Shown here: positions 44,453-53,288 of the stretch, piece by piece
How positions within the stretch are numbered: the first letter of the stretch is position 1
How the letters are laid out: every line of letters begins with the position of its first letter
Assembly: GCA_944389935.1 (NCBI GenBank)
Contig: CALXOE010000003.1
Location: forward strand, 62,001 to 126,000
Length of the DNA stretch: 64,000 nt
Source of the DNA: an uncultured Victivallis sp.
GTDB taxonomy: Bacteria; Verrucomicrobiota; Lentisphaeria; Victivallales; Victivallaceae
Reading direction: 5' to 3'
Made by a program: the position numbers and the translations under genes
Notes under the pieces: model-generated
The model's input: the letters and a program-made list of their open reading frames with translations, nothing else
Database searches by the model: none
What the model was told of the DNA's origin: nothing

Positions 44453-45781
44453 TTATTGTATGCTTGACTTCTTCTCTGCTTCGCTCAGAGCTTTCGTGCT
44501 CTCCCGCAGGCGGTCGGCCATGCCGAGGCTGAAGAGGCATCGGGAGATTCCGAGCGCGTAGTTTTTATCCGGTACCACATGGAAGAGGCACCGGTAAATC
44601 GCGAGTGCCTCATCCGTCTCGCCGGCCATTTCGCAGGAAACCGCGATCGCATTCAGATACTCCTGATTTTCCTCAACTGCTTCGGCCGTCTCCTCGCCCG
44701 CGGGATGATTCATGTCCCAGGCGGGCCACGCCAGAATCTCTTCGGCGAGTTTTTCCGGCAGTTTGCGGCGCAGCATGGCCCGGGAGTAATCCCCCGCACC
44801 TTTCCACGCGCCCGCCTCGAGCAGAAGTTCGAGCTTGTCATCCCATACCCGGCAGGAGACCGGAAACTTGATCCGGTTCGGCACAAGCTGAGTTTGAAGT
44901 TGCCGAACGAGATCCTCCGCCAGCATCAGCCGCGCCTGCATCGCGGTCGGGATCGTCGCCGTCTTGTTCGTGAGCTCCGCCAGAAAACGCTGCCGTCTCC
45001 GGTTCTTCGTTTCGTCCACTTTCCCGGCCTCTTTTTCCGCGGCCGCTTTGAGCCGGCTGGCGCGGGTCTCCGGAGGAGCCGCAAGTTCATTCACCTGGGT
45101 CTGGAAACTTCCGTTGTCGATCACGAATGTCCGTGACGCCGCAACACTGGTTTCCACCGCTTTCTCCAGCATTCCGTCCCGGCTGATCCGGTAGATCGTC
45201 AGCGAGAGCATCAGCGTTGCGTTCGCCGCCCGGTAGTGGAGTTTCTCCGCAACCGTGCGTTGGCGCATCGTCAGGCGGATTTTCTGGAAAATAGGCTGTT
45301 TGGTGACTGGATCTTTCAGCCCGGTGGCGTATTTGACGTTGCGCCACTCCTCAAGATTGAACGGATGATAGTAGTAACCCAGAAACTCCGGCTCCATCTG
45401 CCACCAGACCCGCCCGTAGATCACCGCGTCGAAGCGGCTGCCGAGCCGGATGTTCTGATGCGCGGCGATCGCCTTTTCCATGTCCAGATCGGCCACCTGG
45501 TACATCCCGCTGTCGTGGAACGCGGCCGTGACCATGTTCCGCACCGCCCGGAGCGTCTCCTCGTCGGCCGCTCCGATTCCGACCGAGGGATCGTTCGGCA
45601 GAGAGTTGAAGTCGGCAATCGCGAATTTGCTCATCCCGGTCAGGTTGAATTCTCCCGGGACCCGCGTCTCCACCGGAACGACCACATTACTGGCGCACCC
45701 GCCCGTGAGCAGCAGCGCTGCGGACAGGCAGCAGAGAACTCCTGCTGCAAGAGGGGTTTTCCATCGACAAATATGTTTCAT
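44453..45781 (-). CDS. Lipoprotein with CsgG/LpoB-like and TPR-like regions
   Basis: A 442-residue lipoprotein with lipobox LTGGC near residue 29 and Ala after the Cys. The first mature part (GMSKFAIADFNSLPND, then a helix ending in FHDSGMYQVADLD and the DAVIYGRVWW strand) follows the CsgG/LpoB order of a strand, a helix and a GRV strand. The C-terminal third is helical and TPR-like (AVSCEMAGETDEALAIYRCL). ATG 45781 has AGGAGAG six bases before it. The frame is open to 45814 but those codons lack a ribosome site. Third gene of the operon. Confidence 0.8.
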   Translation of the reverse strand: MKHICRWKTPLAAGVLCCLSAALLLTGGCASNVVVPVETRVPGEFNLTGMSKFAIADFNSLPNDPSVGIGAADEETLRAVRNMVTAAFHDSGMYQVADLDMEKAIAAHQNIRLGSRFDAVIYGRVWWQMEPEFLGYYYHPFNLEEWRNVKYATGLKDPVTKQPIFQKIRLTMRQRTVAEKLHYRAANATLMLSLTIYRISRDGMLEKAVETSVAASRTFVIDNGSFQTQVNELAAPPETRASRLKAAAEKEAGKVDETKNRRRQRFLAELTNKTATIPTAMQARLMLAEDLVRQLQTQLVPNRIKFPVSCRVWDDKLELLLEAGAWKGAGDYSRAMLRRKLPEKLAEEILAWPAWDMNHPAGEETAEAVEENQEYLNAIAVSCEMAGETDEALAIYRCLFHVVPDKNYALGISRCLFSLGMADRLRESTKALSEAEKKSSIQ

Positions 45782-45800
45782 GACGCTCTCCTGATCCATC

Positions 45801-46955
45801 CTATTTGAGCTCATCTTTCATCTGCGTCCGGAATCCGGTTCCGCTCTTTTCCGCAACGGCGGCAGCGTCCATGTCGCGGAGGCTCTTCTGCTCCTCCCGG
45901 ATTTTCCGGAGGCGCTCCAGTCCCGCAGCCGCGTATTTCGAGCCCGGTTCGAGCTTCAGTGCCTCCTCGAAGCATGAGAGCGCTGCGGCGTACTCCCCGA
46001 TCACTTCGTAGGAGATCCCCTGATTCTCGTAATCCGCCACGTTTTTCTCCTCTCCGGAAAGCACCTCATCCAGCCGCCGGATCGCCTCCGTGAACGCCTG
46101 CGACTCCATCAGCAGCAGCGCCCGCTCGTCCCCGTCCGGATTCACCTCCAGCGTCCGGGGTTTGCGGTGCGGCGAAAGGTCCTCCACGATCTTGTTGACG
46201 GCCGGCACGATCATGTTGGTGAAAATCTCGACCGTTCCGGGCAGTTGCGCACGAACGTCGTTCCCCGTCCGGAATGCGTATTGCAGGTTCGGAAACTCTT
46301 TCTCGTATGCGACCTTGCCGTCAGCATCCGTGAGCCGGGCCCGCAGCGTTCCGGTGGCTTTCACGCTCCGCGCCGGAACCTGCCGGCGGAAATTTTCTTT
46401 CCGCATCCGCGAAAGAACCGGGCGCGAATTCGGGATGTTCTCCCCTCTTGAATTCTTAATGTAATAAATCTCATAGGGCTGGTCGATCAGCGTGCATGAG
46501 AACTCCTCCGTGCCCTCGACCCGGTCGAGCTGGATCGTGAGATTCAGCTCCAGTTTCGCGCAGCGGATTCCCGTCCCGGTCGTGTAGCGCGAGTAGCCGT
46601 GGCGGCTCTCTTTTTTCGCCAGATTTTTCCCCAGAGCCGCCGCTCCGGCTGCGTTTCCCCAGATGAGGTCCGTCGTCCGGAAGTAGCCCTCCCGGCTGAA
46701 TCCGGACGAGAGCCGCTGCACAAGTACGCCCGTCGCCGTATTCCGGTCCCCCTCCGCGACTCCGCTGCCGGCGAGCGTCACCTGCGGGATCAACTCCATC
46801 GTTTCGATCGATCGGATGTCGGCCACTGCGCCCGGGGGCGTCACATAGTCGACCCGGACGGTCCGGATGGTTGGGCAGCCGCTGAACAGCAGCGTCAGCA
46901 GTGATGCGGCCGCGCAAACGCCGACCCTGTATGGAAAAGCGTTTTTCTGATTCAT
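45801..46955 (-). CDS. Lipoprotein with TPR-like C-terminus
   Basis: A 384-residue lipoprotein with lipobox LFSGC (Cys 27). The mature N-terminal part is beta-rich (LNLTIQLDRVEGTEEFSCTL, AKLELNL) and contains a repeated-strand region that may bind another envelope protein. The C-terminal 110 residues hold TPR-like helices (YENQGISYEVIGEYAAALSC, FEEALKLEPGSKYAAA). The ribosome site is weak (cagga). Second gene of the operon, 15 bases after the first. Function unknown. Outer-membrane location is expected because Pro, not Asp, follows the lipid Cys. Confidence 0.78.
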   Translation of the reverse strand: MNQKNAFPYRVGVCAAASLLTLLFSGCPTIRTVRVDYVTPPGAVADIRSIETMELIPQVTLAGSGVAEGDRNTATGVLVQRLSSGFSREGYFRTTDLIWGNAAGAAALGKNLAKKESRHGYSRYTTGTGIRCAKLELNLTIQLDRVEGTEEFSCTLIDQPYEIYYIKNSRGENIPNSRPVLSRMRKENFRRQVPARSVKATGTLRARLTDADGKVAYEKEFPNLQYAFRTGNDVRAQLPGTVEIFTNMIVPAVNKIVEDLSPHRKPRTLEVNPDGDERALLLMESQAFTEAIRRLDEVLSGEEKNVADYENQGISYEVIGEYAAALSCFEEALKLEPGSKYAAAGLERLRKIREEQKSLRDMDAAAVAEKSGTGFRTQMKDELK

Positions 46956-46970
46956 ATCTGCGGTCCTGAT

Positions 46971-47921
46971 TTATTTGAGACTGTTGAGGAATTCAAGTTT
47001 CTGTTCAATCCGGGCGAGCGTGTCGGGGATCGCTTCCTTTAATCCGGCATCATCCGTGCAGCTCAGAATCGCCACATGCCGCGCGTGGAGTCTCCGCAGA
47101 TTCGCGGCGCTGCAGTCGTCGAGCTCTTCCGCGAGTGCGAGCATGTAGTGATTGCGGAGTTTCGCCTCAAGCGCCTCGCGTTCCCCGGCTTCCTCGGCTT
47201 TCTCCAAGCGGGCGATCACCTCGGCGGTTTTCTCCGGGATGATCTGCTTCGCCCGTGCGATGACTTTGGCCTTGTTGCCGCGGGATAACTCCATAACCAT
47301 GATCGTATCGACCCCTTTCGGCAGGAGCGTGGGGAGGGGGCGCTTCCCGGTCAGGAAAGCCTCCTGAAGCCGCCCGAGAATCTGCTTCGCGAAAAGCGAG
47401 GCGTAAGCCTGTTCGTCCCGCACCGATTCCGGCGCGAAATCCCCGTCGCTGACGATCAGATCGATGTATGTCATCGGCGCGAGATCCCGGGCCCGGTAGA
47501 CCCCCGCTGTCAGGTGACGGACCGCCGAACTCGAAACGGCATCGGCCGTGGAGATGAGGTTCTCCCCGCCCGAATCGTTCTCGCGGGTCGTCATGAACAC
47601 TTTGCGGTTCGCGGCCGCTTCGCGCGCATTGTCCTTGTGAAAGGCACCCTCTTCCGTCAGAAAAATCCAGTAATCCGGCCGCTCCCGGTCGAGTGGATAC
47701 TGGCCGTTCGAGGCGATCTCTTTCCGCAGGGCGGCGAGCAGAGTTCCGTCAGCGAGCTTCCGGTCGCCTGTCACGGCCACCCGGATTCCCGAGCCTTTCC
47801 GGAAATTGACGCTGCCGGCGGGCGTCAGATAGACGGCTTGCATCTCCTGCACATGGGAACAGCCTGCCAGAAGCGCCATAAGCAAAGCGGTACAGCTCAA
47901 CGTAAAAAAAACGGATCTCAT
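46971..47921 (-). CDS. Lipoprotein, first gene of the envelope operon
   Basis: A 316-residue lipoprotein with lipobox LLAGC near residue 20. The mature N-terminal domain (IRVAVTGDRKLADGTLLAAL, YPLDRERPDYWIFL) has the strand-helix-strand order of CsgG/LpoB-like lipoproteins. The C-terminal 110 residues are helical (KVIARAKQIIPEKTAEVIAR, LEAKLRNHYMLALAEEL). ATG 47921 is chosen because it gives a clean signal peptide and has AGGAGG 11 bases upstream. The frame is open to 48095 but that part covers the promoter. Function unknown. Confidence 0.78.
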   Translation of the reverse strand: MRSVFFTLSCTALLMALLAGCSHVQEMQAVYLTPAGSVNFRKGSGIRVAVTGDRKLADGTLLAALRKEIASNGQYPLDRERPDYWIFLTEEGAFHKDNAREAAANRKVFMTTRENDSGGENLISTADAVSSSAVRHLTAGVYRARDLAPMTYIDLIVSDGDFAPESVRDEQAYASLFAKQILGRLQEAFLTGKRPLPTLLPKGVDTIMVMELSRGNKAKVIARAKQIIPEKTAEVIARLEKAEEAGEREALEAKLRNHYMLALAEELDDCSAANLRRLHARHVAILSCTDDAGLKEAIPDTLARIEQKLEFLNSLK

Positions 47922-48024
47922 CCTGAGTCTCGCCTCCTCTCCCGACCTCCGGCAGCTGGTGGATCTTTTCCCGCATCCGGCAGTCTGAAGCAAAATTTTT
48001 ATTAGTCTGCAGCTTCTGCCTGCT

Positions 48025-48053
48025 AATATAATTCTACTGCTATTTGTTTTCAA
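48025..48053 (-). promoter_or_regulatory. Promoter of the eight-gene envelope operon
   Basis: On the minus strand TTGAAA (48048-48053) and TATATT (48025-48030) have a 17-base spacer. The predicted leader to the first ATG at 47921 is about 97 bases. No other strong promoter was seen within the operon. Confidence 0.6.
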
Positions 48054-48130
48054 GTCGGTGACGCAGGTTTTTGTCGGATTTTCGTATCTCCGCATCGGTC
48101 GGACGCAGGAGTGTCGGGGGGAGGGGAGGT

Positions 48131-48173
48131 AAAAAAAGCGGGAGGTGCGGCGGAATGATTCCGCACCTCCCGC
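48131..48173 (-). terminator. Rho-independent terminator of the beta-helix gene
   Basis: Thirteen-base arms GCGGGAGGTGCGG (48138-48150) and CCGCACCTCCCGC (48161-48173) around a ten-base loop are followed on the minus strand by seven T (48137-48131). It lies 43 bases after the stop of the beta-helix gene and isolates it from the envelope operon. Confidence 0.88.
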
Positions 48174-48215
48174 GTCGTTGCGGGGATTCCGCAGAACGAA
48201 CCGGAATGGGGGGGA

Positions 48216-50090
48216 TTATTTCAAGTTGTTCTGCGTTACGAGCCCGGTATCGCCCGTGCTCCACCCGCCCGCTGGATAGTCGCTGAATACGTTGCCGGCA
48301 ATGATCCCCCGCATGGGAATTCCGTTGCCGGAGCACTCCAGCGCCGTGAATTTCTGTCCGGTCACGGTGTTGCCGACGACGGTGAGATTCTGCGGCGTTC
48401 CGTCCTGCGGTTTCGCACTCTGCATCTCTTTCTGCGGCAATGCGGTAATGTGAATTCCCTTGGCGCCGCCGGTCAGCGTGTTACCGGTCACGGTCACGTT
48501 GCGGACGAGATCCCCGGTGATCTGCAGACAGATCGGCGAGTAATAAATGGCAGCTTCCTTTTTCTCTCCGCGCTGCTGCGCCAGCGGCAGCGTGAACTCG
48601 TAGTCGCAGACGACGGTGTTCCCGGAAACGGTGATGTTTTCAGTCGGAATGGTGCGGGTCACTCCCCAGTCCGTGTGAATGAAGATCCCGACCGCCTGCC
48701 GGAACGTCCCGGGGTAGGGGTTCATTCCGGGCATGACCCAGTTATGAATCTGGTTGCCGGTTACGGTTACTTTTCTGCAGTTGAAGATGTCGATCGCATG
48801 GCTGCCGATCTCCTTGATGAGGTTTCCGGTCACCAGCACGTCGTAACTCAGAATCCCGACGACGATGCCGGTGTCCCACGCCCGGCTGACCCGGCAGTTC
48901 ACAATCTGGGTGTGAAACGAACCGCGACCGCGGAAGTTGCCTCCGATCGTGATTCCGTGCCGGGCTCCGAATGTCATGCAGTTGCGGACGGCGGTGTTTT
49001 CGGTGCAGCTGAGTGAAATTCCATCGTGAGCCGGCAGGCGGACTTCACAGTTTTCGACGACGGAGTCCCGCACGCCGGAGAGGGCGATCCCCTTGGTCCA
49101 GTTGTTCAGCTGGGGACTGTCCCAGTCGGGAGTCAGCAGTCGCAGGCCGGAGATCCGGATGTTGCTCAGCAGACGGGTCCCGGGGAACCGGGAGTTCCGG
49201 ATGTAGGTGTAATCATTTTTCGTGGGATCGTTTCCCTCCCGGCGTTTGCGTGTCAGCACGGCGCCGTTTTCTCCGCGGAGCGTGGTGTTGGATTTTCGAA
49301 TGACCAGGGTGCTCTCCAGCAGATAAATCCCGGCCGGGATCACCACTTCTCCGCCGATGTCGAGCGCTTTCTGGATCGCCGGGGCAGAATCTTTCTGACC
49401 GGTCGGGTCCGCTCCGAACTCGAGCACGTTGTGAACCATCCCGGGATCTGCGCTCCAGTAGGGGCACTCCGCCTCATCGCCCGCGGGGAGTTCCCAGGGG
49501 GTGAAATCAACCCGGAACGACTCCACGCGGCCGTAGGGCTTCCCTTTGAGATTCGGAGTCACGGCCGAGAGGATGACGTAGAATTCCTGCTGGCTCGCCG
49601 GAATGAGCAGCCGTTTGTCGTTCTGCAGGGTCGGCCTCTCTGCGGAGTTTGCATCCGCCGTGGCGACGACCTCCATGGCCGAATCGTCGGAGACGAAATA
49701 ACGATCGGTATAACGTTCCCCGCGGTAATCCAGAAATCCGACTGCCAGCTCCGGAAGAGCTGTTCCGGCGCTCCTCGCGTCGGGCTCCACATAGAGCCGG
49801 GCCTTGAGATCGACGCGGTAGACCTTCCGGTCACCGGGTGCACGGTTGAATTTCCAGATCAGCAGTGATTTTCCGCCCTTGGCGTACAAAGTCGGGAATT
49901 TTCGGCCGTTCACCTCCTGCATTCCTCCGGAAAATTCGGCATGCAGCGCCCGGGCGTGCAACTCGCCGTCGGCCCGGCTTTCGCCGATGACTCCGGCAAG
50001 TTTCTCCGGATTGAGATAGTAGTTGGTGCTTGCGGCGGCGGAGAGGAGGGCGCAGCCCGCAACGATGCCGAGAAACGGTTTGATATTCAT
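48216..50090 (-). CDS. Exported right-handed beta-helix protein (polysaccharide lyase/GH28-like)
   Basis: A 624-residue secreted protein with a signal peptide (about 1-20). An N-terminal beta-sandwich region (about 20-225) precedes a long parallel beta-helix. The helix starts with the Pectate_lyase_3-like opening NVLEFGADPTGQKDSAPAIQ and continues with many coils such as ITVSGNTVV, VTVTGNTLT and LTVVGNTVT. Such helices carry out glycan cleavage in GH28, PL and related families, or bind glycans. No unambiguous catalytic triad was found. ATG 50090 gives a proper signal peptide. The frame extends to 50150. It is downstream of a pseudopilin and a regulator gene and ends in a strong terminator. 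Confidence 0.8.
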   Translation of the reverse strand: MNIKPFLGIVAGCALLSAAASTNYYLNPEKLAGVIGESRADGELHARALHAEFSGGMQEVNGRKFPTLYAKGGKSLLIWKFNRAPGDRKVYRVDLKARLYVEPDARSAGTALPELAVGFLDYRGERYTDRYFVSDDSAMEVVATADANSAERPTLQNDKRLLIPASQQEFYVILSAVTPNLKGKPYGRVESFRVDFTPWELPAGDEAECPYWSADPGMVHNVLEFGADPTGQKDSAPAIQKALDIGGEVVIPAGIYLLESTLVIRKSNTTLRGENGAVLTRKRREGNDPTKNDYTYIRNSRFPGTRLLSNIRISGLRLLTPDWDSPQLNNWTKGIALSGVRDSVVENCEVRLPAHDGISLSCTENTAVRNCMTFGARHGITIGGNFRGRGSFHTQIVNCRVSRAWDTGIVVGILSYDVLVTGNLIKEIGSHAIDIFNCRKVTVTGNQIHNWVMPGMNPYPGTFRQAVGIFIHTDWGVTRTIPTENITVSGNTVVCDYEFTLPLAQQRGEKKEAAIYYSPICLQITGDLVRNVTVTGNTLTGGAKGIHITALPQKEMQSAKPQDGTPQNLTVVGNTVTGQKFTALECSGNGIPMRGIIAGNVFSDYPAGGWSTGDTGLVTQNNLK

Positions 50091-50116
50091 GGGAAACTCT
50101 CTTCCATCTTTCTGGA

Positions 50117-50788
50117 TCAGTTGTTCTTGTTCGCCATCCATTTGCTCCACTCGGCCAGGACATGCGCGCCGGGATTGACGACGTGGCTGTCCAGAAAGAG
50201 CACGGGGGAGTTCTGGGCCTCCTGCAGGGCGTCGTACTCCATGTACCAGGCGACTCTCACGCGGGAGAGCGGCACCCGCTTGTTCGGATTGTTCAGCATA
50301 TATTGGGGCAAACGGTTGATTTTCTGCTTGTCATCGCGCGTAAAAAACCAGTCTCCATAATAACTCTCAAAACTTACGATGCGCGGATCGCGCTGCGGGC
50401 AGTTCTGCATGTTTTTGCACCAGTCGACCCAGTAGTCCTGCGTCGCGGAAAACCGATCTCCGCCTGCGGAGAGCGGCCGGGAGAACGGCGAGTTCGCCGA
50501 ACGGTGCGTGATGTATTTTCCCCTGATCAGACGTTTGCAGAAATTGTAGCGGTTGACCGTCGTACAGGGATTCGTGGTCCCGTCCACCAGGATATCGGGA
50601 ATCATGTCGGCATAATCCGCGGCGTACTGCGTCATGCCCAGCCCCATCTGCTTGAGACTGTTGATGTCCTGTGTGGTCCAGGCGCGCCGCCGCGACTGAT
50701 TCAACGCCGGCAGCAGCATCGAGGCAAGGATCGCAATGATTGCAATCACAACAAGAAGCTCAATTAATGTGAATGGAGCGCGTTTCAT
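50117..50788 (-). CDS. Pseudopilin-like protein (prepilin-type N-terminus)
   Basis: A 223-residue protein with a class III prepilin signal: short basic leader MKRAP, then [16 protein letters not shown] with Glu at the fifth mature position, to be cut and methylated by a prepilin peptidase. The C-terminal region has VLFLDSHVV near 200, a variant of the FADGHV box of the large DUF1559-like pseudopilin families of Lentisphaerota and Planctomycetota. Four Cys residues lie in the middle. In these groups such proteins often sit by glycan enzymes, and their job is unknown. It is 16 bases after the regulator gene and 26 bases before the beta-helix gene, so the three form one operon. Confidence 0.9.
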   Translation of the reverse strand: MKRAPFTLIELLVVIAIIAILASMLLPALNQSRRRAWTTQDINSLKQMGLGMTQYAADYADMIPDILVDGTTNPCTTVNRYNFCKRLIRGKYITHRSANSPFSRPLSAGGDRFSATQDYWVDWCKNMQNCPQRDPRIVSFESYYGDWFFTRDDKQKINRLPQYMLNNPNKRVPLSRVRVAWYMEYDALQEAQNSPVLFLDSHVVNPGAHVLAEWSKWMANKNN

Positions 50789-50804
50789 CTTAACATCCTT
50801 TCTG

Positions 50805-51938
50805 TTAGTTGTTGTCAGGTCGAACCCTTCCGGTACTGGAACGTTTGATCAGTTTGCTCGGCAGTTGAATTTTCCCTCTTGGTGAGCCGTCGCCGTGAAT
50901 CATTTTGAGCAGATGGATCACCGCCTGTTCGCCGATCTCCTCCGCCGGCTGGCGCACGCTGGTCAGCTGCGGAGTCATGAGCGTGCAGAGTTCATCGTCG
51001 TTGAACCCGATGAGAGAGAAATCCTCGGGCACGCGCTTGTGTGCATCATGCACGGCACAGATCGCTCCCGGAGCGATTTCGTCCCACTGCAGAACGACGG
51101 CCGTCGGCGGTTCCGGGAGGCGGATGAGGCGGTTCATCGCCGGGTAACCGTACAGATCCAGCCCCACGTCTCCGGGACGTCGATGGGAAAGCGAACTGCC
51201 CAGTTCGGCAACCCACTCCGGGGAAAAACGCAATCCGTGATCTTCCAGTGCCTGACGATACCCCTGGAAACGCTCCCGGGCAGATGGAATATACTCCAGA
51301 AGTCCGCCGCTGTTGAGAATATAGCCGATTCGCGTATGTCCCAGTTCAATGAGGTAATTGACGGCATTGTACATCGCCTGGAAATTGTTGGTGTTCACGA
51401 CCGGAAGATCGAGATCCTGATAACCGTTGTCCACGCAGATCAGCGGAATCTCCCGGGCTGTTTCCCGGACCAGCTCACGGTTGGACTGCAAATAGGGGAG
51501 CAGGATGATGCCGGAAATTCGATTTTCCCGCATCCGGTGCAGATATTCAGCTTCGCACGCGGAATCATTCCGGGTGTTGCAGGCAATCAGAGAGTAACCG
51601 GCCTGACATGCGGCCTGCTCCGCTCCCACGAGAATCCGATGCCCCAGGGAGTCCTGCAGATTGGAACAGAGGTAGGCGAGCTGTTTGTTGTTCTGTTTCC
51701 GGGGAGCCGGACTCTTGCCGCGCATTCCCGTGACATAGGTCCCTTTCCCGCGCACGGATTTGAGCATGCCGTCGTGTTTCAACACGTCGAGTGCCTTGAG
51801 AACCGTCTGGCGTGTGACTCCGAAACGGCCGGCCAGCTGCAGCTCCGTGGGAATCCGCTCCCCCGCGGCTAACGTGCCGGAATTGATTTCCCGGAAGAGT
51901 TCCTGATAGATTTCCTTGTATTTTATTTGTATGGACAT
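50805..51938 (-). CDS. Hybrid GntR/LacI transcriptional regulator
   Basis: A 377-residue regulator. Residues 1-75 are a GntR winged helix ([38 protein letters not shown]). Residues 90-370 are a LacI-type sugar-binding domain ([58 protein letters not shown]). It is the first gene of the regulator-pseudopilin-beta-helix operon and probably controls it in response to a sugar. ATG 51938 is chosen because the domain starts there. Ribosome site is weak. The frame is open to 52106 but that stretch spans the promoter. Confidence 0.88.
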   Translation of the reverse strand: MSIQIKYKEIYQELFREINSGTLAAGERIPTELQLAGRFGVTRQTVLKALDVLKHDGMLKSVRGKGTYVTGMRGKSPAPRKQNNKQLAYLCSNLQDSLGHRILVGAEQAACQAGYSLIACNTRNDSACEAEYLHRMRENRISGIILLPYLQSNRELVRETAREIPLICVDNGYQDLDLPVVNTNNFQAMYNAVNYLIELGHTRIGYILNSGGLLEYIPSARERFQGYRQALEDHGLRFSPEWVAELGSSLSHRRPGDVGLDLYGYPAMNRLIRLPEPPTAVVLQWDEIAPGAICAVHDAHKRVPEDFSLIGFNDDELCTLMTPQLTSVRQPAEEIGEQAVIHLLKMIHGDGSPRGKIQLPSKLIKRSSTGRVRPDNN

Positions 51939-52447
51939 TTGACGTGTCACCCCTGTTTTTATCCCTATTATACCAAAAAAACAGGATGTTGTCAAGTGTT
52001 TTTTCACTTTTTTACCGAGAAAGTTGTACTCTTTAAAGCGGTAATGTACATACATATATGTGTTCAACTTTATCGTTTCAAACAAGATGGATCGTGTTTT
52101 GATCAAAAGGGCGTTTCGGCCGATTTCGCCGGGCGGGTTGCATGAAACTCCGACGGGGACAGCGATGGCATGAGAGAATGGGAACGAATTGAAATTTCGG
52201 TCGATATTCCGGCATCATCCGGTCGTGTCGTAAAAAAGCACGTTTTTTTTCGATTTTTTTGATTTTCCGTGTAAGTTTGAGTCCGCCGGCGGGAGTTAGT
52301 TGAAAAGAGTGATTTCCCGGACGGGTCGTTCCATCGGCACGAAGAAACTTGCAGATATGTTCCACTTTGACGGAATACCCGTCCGGACCTCGCTCGATGA
52401 AAGCCGGGGAGAATCGGCTTGGTAACGAAAAGGAGAATCGGGCCGAA
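51939..52447. other. Long AT-rich intergenic region with divergent control signals
   Basis: No gene is supported in these 509 bases. They hold the strong minus-strand promoter at 51967-51995 and, on the plus strand, a weak candidate (TTGTAC at 52024, TACATA at 52047, 17-base spacer). A perfect palindrome ACATATATGT lies at 52052-52061. T-rich stretches (T8 at 52239-52255) follow a weak CGTG/CACG stem. The plus-strand leader to the gene at 52448 would be nearly 390 bases if the weak promoter is real. Confidence 0.5.
51967..51995 (-). promoter_or_regulatory. Consensus promoter of the regulator-pseudopilin-beta-helix operon
   Basis: On the minus strand a perfect TTGACA (51990-51995), a 17-base spacer and a perfect TATAAT (51967-51972). 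Between -10 and start codon, TGAC-GT-GTCA (51940-51949) is a small inverted repeat that could bind the encoded GntR/LacI regulator. Confidence 0.8.
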
Positions 52448-53284
52448 ATGAGAAAAATATATCTGATATGCGGGATGTTTCTGCTGCTGAGTTTGAGCGC
52501 AATGGCCGTTCAGCCGTTGTGGGTGATCAGGGCCGCGAACAACATCCGCCGGGCGGTAACGGTGGCGAAGAGGGCGAAAACGGCGGGGCAGCTCGTGGTT
52601 GCGCTGGGAAAATGCTCCAACTCTCTTCCGGACGAGGAGGTCGGACGGCTCGCACGGATCGCTTCCAGGCCGAACGGGCTCAAGGAGTTGAATCAACTTC
52701 TCGGCCGGGCGAACTTCATCGGGCGATACGGGGACGAAGCGGGACATCTCATTTTACAGGACACCTATTTGCGGATCGCCATCAAAAACGGACGCCTTAC
52801 CGAAAAGACCGCCTCCGAGGTGTTTGCCCGGCTGCAGGGAACTCCGGGGCTGACTTCGCTGCTGAGCAAAATCAACTCCTCGAATTTTTCGCAGGCAAAA
52901 GGGCACATGCGGGAGTTGGAAATCGCGTTGTCCGCACAGAGGCGGGGATTTACGACGATTTCGCTCGGCCAGAAGTTCGCGGACGGTGTCAAGAAAGGCG
53001 ACACGGATCTCGATGTTTTTCTCCGGAAAAACGGACGTAACTTCGCCATTGAAAGCAAAGCGTATTCCGGCGTCGTTCCCGATACGATGGTCAAGGCCGA
53101 TGCGGAAAGCCTCATTACGTTCTGCCGGACAATCGGAGGGACGACGCCGGTGTTCTGTTTTGAGACCCCGCCCTCCGGATTTACCCGGCATTTCCTGGCG
53201 GAAAAAGGGGTGAAGTGTCTCGTCGGAACTCCGGAAGAAATCATGGCCAAACTCGATGTATTATCCAACATCATGGGGAGATGA
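52448..53284 (+). CDS. Exported PD-(D/E)XK nuclease-like protein
   Basis: A 278-residue protein with a signal peptide (MRKIYLICGMFLLLSLSAMA). The first 150 mature residues are helical (IRRAVTVAKRAKTAGQLVVA, NGLKELNQLLG). The last 130 fit a PD-(D/E)XK nuclease core: helix Glu in RELEIALSAQRRG, strand Asp in GDTDLDVFLRK, the ExK pair in NFAIESKAYSG, then a helix (KADAESLITFC). A nuclease fold behind a signal peptide is unusual outside toxins. The next gene begins four bases later with ATG 53289 and also encodes an exported protein. No repeat-type toxin delivery domain or Cys-based lipobox is seen. Nuclease activity is inferred from motif order only. Confidence 0.65.
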   Translation: MRKIYLICGMFLLLSLSAMAVQPLWVIRAANNIRRAVTVAKRAKTAGQLVVALGKCSNSLPDEEVGRLARIASRPNGLKELNQLLGRANFIGRYGDEAGHLILQDTYLRIAIKNGRLTEKTASEVFARLQGTPGLTSLLSKINSSNFSQAKGHMRELEIALSAQRRGFTTISLGQKFADGVKKGDTDLDVFLRKNGRNFAIESKAYSGVVPDTMVKADAESLITFCRTIGGTTPVFCFETPPSGFTRHFLAEKGVKCLVGTPEEIMAKLDVLSNIMGR

Positions 53285-53288
53285 AAAA

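Noticed and set aside
52214..52256. Weak CGTG/CACG stem before T8 in the leader of the nuclease-like gene
   Set aside because: A four-base stem with a large loop is too weak to call a terminator or riboswitch.
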